In this document: one piece after another, positions 58,678 through 64,000 of the stretch
How positions within the stretch are numbered: the stretch's first letter is position 1
How the letters are laid out: every line of letters begins with the position of its first letter
Assembly: GCA_035510455.1 (NCBI GenBank)
Contig: DATKHB010000003.1
Coordinates: 93,666-157,665 of the forward strand
DNA length: 64,000 nt
Reading direction: 5' to 3'
Origin: DATKGL01 sp035510455
Lineage (GTDB): Bacteria; Patescibacteriota; Saccharimonadia; Saccharimonadales; UBA4665
The notes under the pieces: generated by a model
Seen by the model: the letters and a program-made list of their open reading frames with translations, nothing else
Told to the model about the DNA's origin: nothing
The model's database searches: none
Translations under genes and position numbers: made by a program

Positions 58678-59283
58678 ATGCAGGTTTTACCGCCGGCCCT
58701 AAATTCAGTCATTGAAGCTCTTGGCCAGTTGCCTGGTGTCGGACCACGGACGGCCGAACGATATGCGTACTATTTAGTTCGTCACGATAAAAATCAAAGT
58801 ATGCAGCTTGCTAGTGCTTTAGAAAAGTTGCACTCGGAAATAGGCTACTGCGCTAAAACGTACGCACTTATATCCTCTGATCAACGGTTTTCAGACCTTT
58901 ATACTGACCCGAGACGGGACAAGTCTATTATAGCCGTCGTTGCCGAGCCCTTTGATATAGTCGCCCTAGAGAAGACTGGGCAATTTCACGGCACTTATCA
59001 TGTTCTTGGGGGCCTAGTCTCACCAATTGACGGTATTGGTCCGGAGCAGCTTCATATCAAAGAACTGATCCAGAGAATCGATGGAGACAAGGTTAAGGAG
59101 ATAATTTTGGCCACTAACGCAAGTGTTGAGGGAGAGTCAACGGCTTTATATATCAACCAACAGCTTGCTGGGCGAAAAGTTAAGGTTACGCGTCTAGCTA
59201 GAGGGCTTCCGATCGGTGTGGATCTTGAGTATGCCGATCAAATTACCTTAGGACGAGCCATCGAAGGCCGTACCAGTCTATGA
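58678..59283 (+). CDS. recR: recombination protein RecR with broken zinc finger
   Basis: Part of RecFOR, 201 residues. Helix-hairpin-helix QLPGVGPRTAERYAYYL (17-33), TOPRIM domain with VVAEPFDIVALEKTG and YHVLGGLVSPIDGIGPEQL. The C4 finger retains only Cys58: the other positions are Thr61, Ser72 and Tyr75. AAGGAG upstream. Stop overlaps the DHH gene. Confidence 0.96.
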   Translation: MQVLPPALNSVIEALGQLPGVGPRTAERYAYYLVRHDKNQSMQLASALEKLHSEIGYCAKTYALISSDQRFSDLYTDPRRDKSIIAVVAEPFDIVALEKTGQFHGTYHVLGGLVSPIDGIGPEQLHIKELIQRIDGDKVKEIILATNASVEGESTALYINQQLAGRKVKVTRLARGLPIGVDLEYADQITLGRAIEGRTSL

Positions 59284-60314
59284 AGACTTTAAGCAAAGAC
59301 TTAGGACTCATTAAGTCAACAATCGATCAGGCAAACCATATAGTTATTATTCAAGCAGATAACCCAGATGCCGATAGTTTGGGAAGCGCCTTGGCTCTAG
59401 AGCAAATACTTTCGGGATTAAATAAACAAACAAGCCTGTACTGCGGCATAGATATACCGGGCTATTTGTCATATATTGACGGCTGGGATAGGGTAGCTGA
59501 CGAAATCCCTAAGAAATTCGATGTCAGCATTATAGTGGATACTAGCAGTGGCGATCTTTTGGGTAATCTAAATAAAACCGAGCAGGTTAAATGGGTTTCT
59601 TCGAGGCCATGTGTTGTTATTGATCATCACGACGTAAAATCAACAATTCCTTATGCGAGCGTTGTTTATTTCCAGCCCGCAGCTGCCACTGGAGAAATAA
59701 TATTTGAGTTGGCTAGTATTCTAGACTGGCAGCTAAACCTAGCCTCTAAGTACGCTATTTTTAGTGCGATAATGGCCGATAGTTTAGGTCTGACGACTGT
59801 CTCCACCACTCCAAGAACAATCCGAATTATTGCTGATCTAGTCGAGGGCGGCGTCAATATAGCTGATTTAGAGAGTAAGCGCCGAGATAACATGCGAAAA
59901 AAACCAGAGCTCGTACATTATAAAGGAGAGCTCCTGAAGCGAATTGAATATTTTGGTGAGGACAGAGTTGCAACGGTGACCATTCCATGGGAGGAGATAC
60001 AGGAATATAGCCATGACTATAACCCATCGATGCTAGTGCTTGATGACATGCGACTGACCGCTAATACCGACGTAGCGATCGCTTTTAAGATCTATAAGGA
60101 CAAGAGAGTCACCGCAAAGATAAAGTGTAATTACGGGAGTGGTATAGCCAATAAGCTAGCCATGGTATTTGGCGGGGGCGGTCACGAATATGTGAGTGGG
60201 TTTAAGGTCGTAGACGGCCGTAGTTTCGAAGTTATAAAGGATAAGTGCGTAAATGAAGCCCTAAGGTTATTAGAAGATCTAAAAAAGGACGACAGTAATG
60301 TTAAGGCTTCATAA
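59280..60314 (+). CDS. DHH/DHHA1 phosphoesterase (NrnA-like)
   Basis: 344 residues. NPDADSLGSALAL near 28-40, DTS and VIDHHDV as metal sites of the DHH domain, and the C-terminal DHHA1 GGGGHEYVSGF. Relatives degrade nanoRNA, pAp or cyclic dinucleotides. Overlaps recR by 4 and cysS by 17 nt, so it belongs to their operon. Confidence 0.93.
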   Translation: MKTLSKDLGLIKSTIDQANHIVIIQADNPDADSLGSALALEQILSGLNKQTSLYCGIDIPGYLSYIDGWDRVADEIPKKFDVSIIVDTSSGDLLGNLNKTEQVKWVSSRPCVVIDHHDVKSTIPYASVVYFQPAAATGEIIFELASILDWQLNLASKYAIFSAIMADSLGLTTVSTTPRTIRIIADLVEGGVNIADLESKRRDNMRKKPELVHYKGELLKRIEYFGEDRVATVTIPWEEIQEYSHDYNPSMLVLDDMRLTANTDVAIAFKIYKDKRVTAKIKCNYGSGIANKLAMVFGGGGHEYVSGFKVVDGRSFEVIKDKCVNEALRLLEDLKKDDSNVKAS

Positions 60315-61704
60315 TACCCTGACTCGTAAAATTGAAACCCTGGAACCCCTAAAACGCTCCGAAGTCAGTGTCTATACATGCGGCCCGACGGTTTATGACT
60401 ACCCGCATATTGGCAATTGGTTCACATTTGTGAGATATGACCTACTGATACGCCTATTGAAGCATATGAATCTTAAGCCGGTGTGGGTACTGAACATCAC
60501 TGATGTCGGACATTTAGTAAGTGACGCCGATGAGGGTGACGATAAGCTCCAGGTTGGTGCAAAAAGAGAAGGGAAGACTGCCTGGGAAATAGCCAAGTAC
60601 TATTCGCAGTACTTTTTAGATGGTTTAGATAGATTAAATATCTCTAAGCCTACTTATACTCCAAAAGCTACCGACCACATCGGTGAGCAAATAGATTTAA
60701 TTCAGAGACTGGAATCTGCTGACTATACTTACATTATCGACGACGGCGTTTACTACGACACGTCCAAATTTTCGAAATACGCTGATTTTGCTAATCTGGA
60801 CGTTGATGAGCAGCAAGCTGGAGTTAGGGTAGAATTCAACCCCCAGAAGAAAAATAGCACTGATTTTGCTCTGTGGAAATTTTCTAAAGCTAGCGAGAAG
60901 CGTGATATGGAATGGGAGAGTCCCTGGGGACGAGGATTCCCCGGCTGGCATATTGAGTGCTCAGCGATGTTACTTAAATATCTAGGGAAGACGATCGACA
61001 TTCATTGTGGAGGTATTGAGCACATACCGGTTCACCACACCAACGAGATAGCTCAAGCAGAGGCATTAACCGGTAAACCACTGGCAAAGATTTGGATGCA
61101 CACCAATCATATTAGTATCGATGGGCAAAAAATATCCAAGAGTTTAGGCAACACTATATTGCTAGAAGATGTTGAAAAACGCGGGTTCAGCATCATGGCA
61201 CTAAGAATGCTGGTGCTCGAGTCACATTATAGGACACAGTCAAAATTCACCTGGGAGAACGTTAAAGCGGCCGAGACCAGGTTAAGATCCTTATACAACC
61301 TGGCCGAGTTAAGATGGCAAACTGTCTCCGACAATGATTCCGGTCCGATAAATTATGAAGAATATATCCATTTAGACATAACAAAACCGCTGCTCGATGA
61401 TTTAAATACGCCTAAGGTGCTGGCAAATATTAGTCAGCACGAATCACTTATATCCGAAAATCTGGTTACCCATAAATCAAAGCCTAGCTTTTTGAAATAT
61501 TTATCAGCGATTGATGATTGTCTAGGTCTAGACTTAATGAAGCAACATGATATATCACTTGAGCAAAAAGATCTCATTATCAAGCGAAACGCAGCAAGAG
61601 TAGATAATAAATGGGCAGCGTCAGATAGGCTAAGAGATCAATTGAAGGAAGAAGGCGTGGGCCTTAGAGATACTAACTACGGTTCTATTTGGTATCGTTA
61701 CTAG
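60298..61704 (+). CDS. cysS: cysteinyl-tRNA synthetase
   Basis: Class I, 468 residues. Cys28 in YTCGPTVYD, HIGN (37-40), the zinc ligands around WHIECSAM and HHTNE, and KISKS (278-282). Unlike the other zinc proteins here, the catalytic zinc site is complete. Its 3' end overlaps the convergent permease gene by 4 bp. Confidence 0.97.
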   Translation: MLRLHNTLTRKIETLEPLKRSEVSVYTCGPTVYDYPHIGNWFTFVRYDLLIRLLKHMNLKPVWVLNITDVGHLVSDADEGDDKLQVGAKREGKTAWEIAKYYSQYFLDGLDRLNISKPTYTPKATDHIGEQIDLIQRLESADYTYIIDDGVYYDTSKFSKYADFANLDVDEQQAGVRVEFNPQKKNSTDFALWKFSKASEKRDMEWESPWGRGFPGWHIECSAMLLKYLGKTIDIHCGGIEHIPVHHTNEIAQAEALTGKPLAKIWMHTNHISIDGQKISKSLGNTILLEDVEKRGFSIMALRMLVLESHYRTQSKFTWENVKAAETRLRSLYNLAELRWQTVSDNDSGPINYEEYIHLDITKPLLDDLNTPKVLANISQHESLISENLVTHKSKPSFLKYLSAIDDCLGLDLMKQHDISLEQKDLIIKRNAARVDNKWAASDRLRDQLKEEGVGLRDTNYGSIWYRY

Positions 61705-62798
61705 TTAGCTTTTCCTAAGTTGTTATTGCGGGCGTCTAGGTAATTAACTACTAAAACCCTTAGACAGCCGGCCAAAGGAATTGCCACAAGACCACCGAGT
61801 AATCCGTTAAAACTTACTCCAATCACTACAGCCGCAAAAACTAGCAGTGGGGTCAGCTTGGTACTGTTTGCTTGAATGCGCGGCTGAATAATGTAAGTCT
61901 CGATTTGTTGATAAAGTATATAATAAATTAAGATGATAAGAGCTGCGACCGGTGAGTGAAATAAGGCCACAATCGATATAATAATTGCTCCAAGGGTGTG
62001 GCCGACCATAGGTATCAAACCGCATATAAATATTATTACCGCCAAAGCCAGAGGATAACTAATGTGCAGTATAAACAGCATAGGCGTTATTAAGAGAGCC
62101 GCTATACTGGCTAGCAAAACTTGGCCATTCACGAATCCCCGAATAACGTCATGCATCTCACTAGCTATTTTAGTAGCTCTTTCAGAATATTCTGTTGGCA
62201 CAAATTCCTTATGAATTTTTTTCAACCAACGTGGTCCTTCAACTAGCATCATAAAAGTAAGTACCAGTATCGCTAGTACCGAGAACACGCTGGTTGTTAG
62301 GCGTCCAACCGTAGACACGGCGTCTCCAGATAGATTGTGGAGGTGAGATTTAACTTCGTTAGAGAAGTTGGTTACCTGGTTGCTTAAGTGATATCTGTGA
62401 ACAATCTTACCCAGAGTGCTCTTTTGATTATGGGTTTCACGAATAATATGCGGTATGGCATCGATAAAATTATTAGTCTGCCTTACTAGAGGCGGCGTAA
62501 TGCTTGCAAAGAATGCGCCTAGTATGATGATGACTATAAGTGCTGAAATAGTGGTCGCTATAACCCGGCTGCCTTTGCGTTTGCCGGGGAGCTTCTGTGC
62601 TAGCCAGTGTACCGGAGTGTTAAGCGCCAAAGCCAGGAACGAGGCCGTGAAGATAAGCACGAGAGAGTGTTCGGCTTTTCTTAACGCAGCCAACCCTACA
62701 ATCGCCAAGGCAACAAGAACCAGGACTCTTATAACGGTTCGGTTGGATATATTGACCCAAACCTGATCTTCCTTGTTTCTATGAAAAAATCCAAACAT
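61701..62798 (-). CDS. AI-2E family transporter / permease
   Basis: 365 residues, about eight transmembrane helices. VLIFTASFLALALNTPVHWL near the start, and C-terminal LICGLIPMVGHTLGAIIISIVALF (here IFICGLIPMVGHTLG), IQANSTKLTPLLVFAAVVIGVSFNG and LGGLVAIPLAG are signatures of the AI-2E exporter / PerM group. Substrate unknown. Confidence 0.88.
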   Translation of the reverse strand: MFGFFHRNKEDQVWVNISNRTVIRVLVLVALAIVGLAALRKAEHSLVLIFTASFLALALNTPVHWLAQKLPGKRKGSRVIATTISALIVIIILGAFFASITPPLVRQTNNFIDAIPHIIRETHNQKSTLGKIVHRYHLSNQVTNFSNEVKSHLHNLSGDAVSTVGRLTTSVFSVLAILVLTFMMLVEGPRWLKKIHKEFVPTEYSERATKIASEMHDVIRGFVNGQVLLASIAALLITPMLFILHISYPLALAVIIFICGLIPMVGHTLGAIIISIVALFHSPVAALIILIYYILYQQIETYIIQPRIQANSTKLTPLLVFAAVVIGVSFNGLLGGLVAIPLAGCLRVLVVNYLDARNNNLGKAN

Positions 62799-62858
62799 GC
62801 GCTTATTATCGCATGATTACACCGTGTGCGACAACCGTCTATCAGATTATAAAAATTA

Positions 62859-63788
62859 TTACGTTAAACTGTTTAAGATTTTTCGAAGCTTATTCGGAAT
62901 AACGATGTCACAAGATTTTTGTTTCGATAGATTAATTTTTTTAGTGCTTTTGCTTTTTATGCTGCTATAGCTAGAAAATATGACCTGCATGTGTTGGTCT
63001 AGATTATGCTGATTAATCTGCTGGTTCTTGTTAGTGCTTACATGCCAAACCGCTAGGTCGACTGGCTTTTGGCAGTTATCGATGTTTAGCATATAAAAGA
63101 TCGTGTATAAATGGGTCCTCGTGTCATTAACTTTCCATAAGAAACTTTCGATATTAACTGGGTTAATAAAGTAGGTAGAGCTAAGTCTCTGCATGATTTT
63201 TTGAGTATTTTTGTCCCCGTACAGCTTATTAATCAGCCCCGAATGAAGGATTGAGATGTTAAGCAGCCACGAAACAAGCCGATAACTTCCAATATAAGAG
63301 AGGGCTCTATAACCAAACTTCTTAACCCGTTCGTAGTCAAAGTCATCCCGATGCGTAAATCCATTGACGCTTACCAGGCAGTTAACACGCCTTGCAATAT
63401 CCGGGTAACGTTGAAGCATTCTGGTCACTATCGCAAACCCAAAATCCACGCCAATAAGTTTAATTTTTCTACGTTTGTAACGGAGTTTGATAAAAGATGC
63501 CAAGTAGTCAGCTAAGTTGTCGATAGTGGGCTTTTCGTTAATCTTATATAGGCTGTGCATCCCACCAAAGCCTGGTAAATCAGTGACCGTAACATTGCCA
63601 TATTTTTTTAACGTGTTGATAATTTCAAACCACTGTTCGATACACGAATGGTGTCCGTAAACGAGCAGTATCTCATTATTCATCCTATTTTTGCTATTCG
63701 CTGCAATATTCAGCATGCGTCCTTTAAGACCGTTCATGTTTATAGGGACTATGAAACTGTTTATGCCTTGATCGGATGTGTTTTTCAT
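62859..63788 (-). CDS. alpha/beta-hydrolase-fold protein with Asp nucleophile
   Basis: 309 residues from the ATG at 63788; a TTG at 63815 would add 9. The oxyanion YGHHSCIEQW, DLPGFGG, and nucleophile elbow GVDFGF mark the fold. The nucleophile is Asp115, not Ser, as in haloalkane dehalogenases and epoxide hydrolases. Catalytic His region is less clear. Substrate unknown. Divergent from tRNA-Gln. Confidence 0.72.
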   Translation of the reverse strand: MKNTSDQGINSFIVPINMNGLKGRMLNIAANSKNRMNNEILLVYGHHSCIEQWFEIINTLKKYGNVTVTDLPGFGGMHSLYKINEKPTIDNLADYLASFIKLRYKRRKIKLIGVDFGFAIVTRMLQRYPDIARRVNCLVSVNGFTHRDDFDYERVKKFGYRALSYIGSYRLVSWLLNISILHSGLINKLYGDKNTQKIMQRLSSTYFINPVNIESFLWKVNDTRTHLYTIFYMLNIDNCQKPVDLAVWHVSTNKNQQINQHNLDQHMQVIFSSYSSIKSKSTKKINLSKQKSCDIVIPNKLRKILNSLT

Positions 63789-63883
63789 GTCTTTGTATGA
63801 CTTTACGCCAAACAACTTGGCGATTCAATCTTTAGCGAACGTTTTTATTTAAGCTTATACAGGTCTATATAATACACGTTTTA

Positions 63884-63912
63884 TTGTAAGTGACGTAGAT
63901 GTAGGATAAAAT
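63884..63912 (+). promoter_or_regulatory. tRNA-Gln promoter
   Basis: -35 TTGTAA (63884-63889), 17-nt spacer, -10 TAAAAT (63907-63912), 13 bp before the tRNA. Confidence 0.65.
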
Positions 63913-63925
63913 CGGGTTAACTTAA

Positions 63926-64000
63926 TGGGGCGTGGCCAAGTGGTAAGGCACCAGGTTTTGGTCCTGGCATTCGGGGGTTCGAGTCCCTCCGCCCCAGCCA
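63926..64000 (+). tRNA. tRNA-Gln (TTG)
   Basis: Acceptor TGGGGCG / CGCCCCA, anticodon stem CCAGG / CCTGG with loop TTTTGGT, anticodon TTG. CCA encoded; ends at the last base of the window. Confidence 0.96.

Noticed and set aside
1..64000. CRISPR arrays, insertion sequences, prophage, rRNA genes
   Set aside because: I saw no regular direct repeats, transposase ORFs, phage structural genes or rRNA segments in the window.
1..64000. alternative genetic code (UGA as Gly or Trp)
   Set aside because: UGA ends several genes such as trpS and holB at the expected length, so the standard code applies.

Overview
This window is about 64 kb of a small-genome bacterium, most likely a member of the Candidate Phyla Radiation (Patescibacteria), and within it most likely Candidatus Saccharibacteria (TM7). 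This placement is an inference from sequence features: the spc operon lacks rpmD (L30), genes are packed with 1-4 nt overlaps, ribosomal proteins carry charged low-complexity tails, and a uniform set of structural zinc sites is missing. UGA is used as a normal stop (for example in trpS and the delta-prime gene), which argues against the recoded Gracilibacteria and Absconditabacteria. Base composition is moderately AT-rich, except for a visibly GC-richer patch between rpsJ and rplC.

Layout. 1-3.1 kb: the end of hisS, then tig and clpP, with a CIRCE heat-shock operator in front of clpP. 3.4-15.4 kb: rpoB, rpoC, rpsL, rpsG, fusA, tuf, rpsJ. 15.4-16.4 kb: an unusual island with two coupled micro-proteins and strong RNA hairpins, which splits rpsJ from the rest of the S10 operon. 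16.4-31.3 kb: S10, spc and alpha operons ending with rplM and rpsI. 31.3-35.9 kb: trpS, a pseudouridine synthase, the delta-prime clamp-loader subunit, a TPR protein, three tRNAs, a deoxyribosyltransferase-like gene and rpmG. 35.9-45.8 kb: an accessory block with a DHFR-like gene, a five-gene kinase / cytidylyltransferase / HIT / deaminase / thyA operon, two glycosyltransferases, an orphan histidine kinase, a metallopeptidase and tRNA-Trp. 45.9-48.3 kb: secE, nusG, rplK, rplA. 48.3-52.3 kb: an MprF-like membrane protein divergent from a fused thymidylate-kinase-like / ThyX-like protein. 52.3-54.2 kb: rplJ and rplL behind an L10 leader, then a short uncharacterised protein. 54.2-61.7 kb: dnaX, dnaB, a polytopic membrane protein, ybaB, recR, a DHH phosphoesterase and cysS. 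61.7-64 kb: an AI-2E family permease, an alpha/beta hydrolase and tRNA-Gln.

How it fits together. Most of the window is core information processing: RNA polymerase, ribosome, elongation factors, Sec translocon, clamp loader, helicase and three aminoacyl-tRNA synthetases. Regulation is partly readable: CIRCE/HrcA for clpP, an L10 leader with an overlapping terminator for rplJL, a candidate L1 site before rplA, a hairpin plus U-tract between promoter and start of secE, and several -10 boxes placed 7-11 nt before the ATG, which implies leaderless mRNAs.

The most interesting signals are: (i) loss of structural zinc ligands in RpoC (both sites), S4, S14, L33, L36, DnaX, HolB and RecR, while catalytic zinc motifs in CysS and the deaminase remain; (ii) a fused, apparently catalytically dead TMK-like / ThyX-like protein; (iii) an EF-G whose two guanine-recognition motifs are both altered; (iv) the structured island inside the S10 operon; and (v) the compact kinase-cytidylyltransferase-HIT-deaminase-thyA operon.
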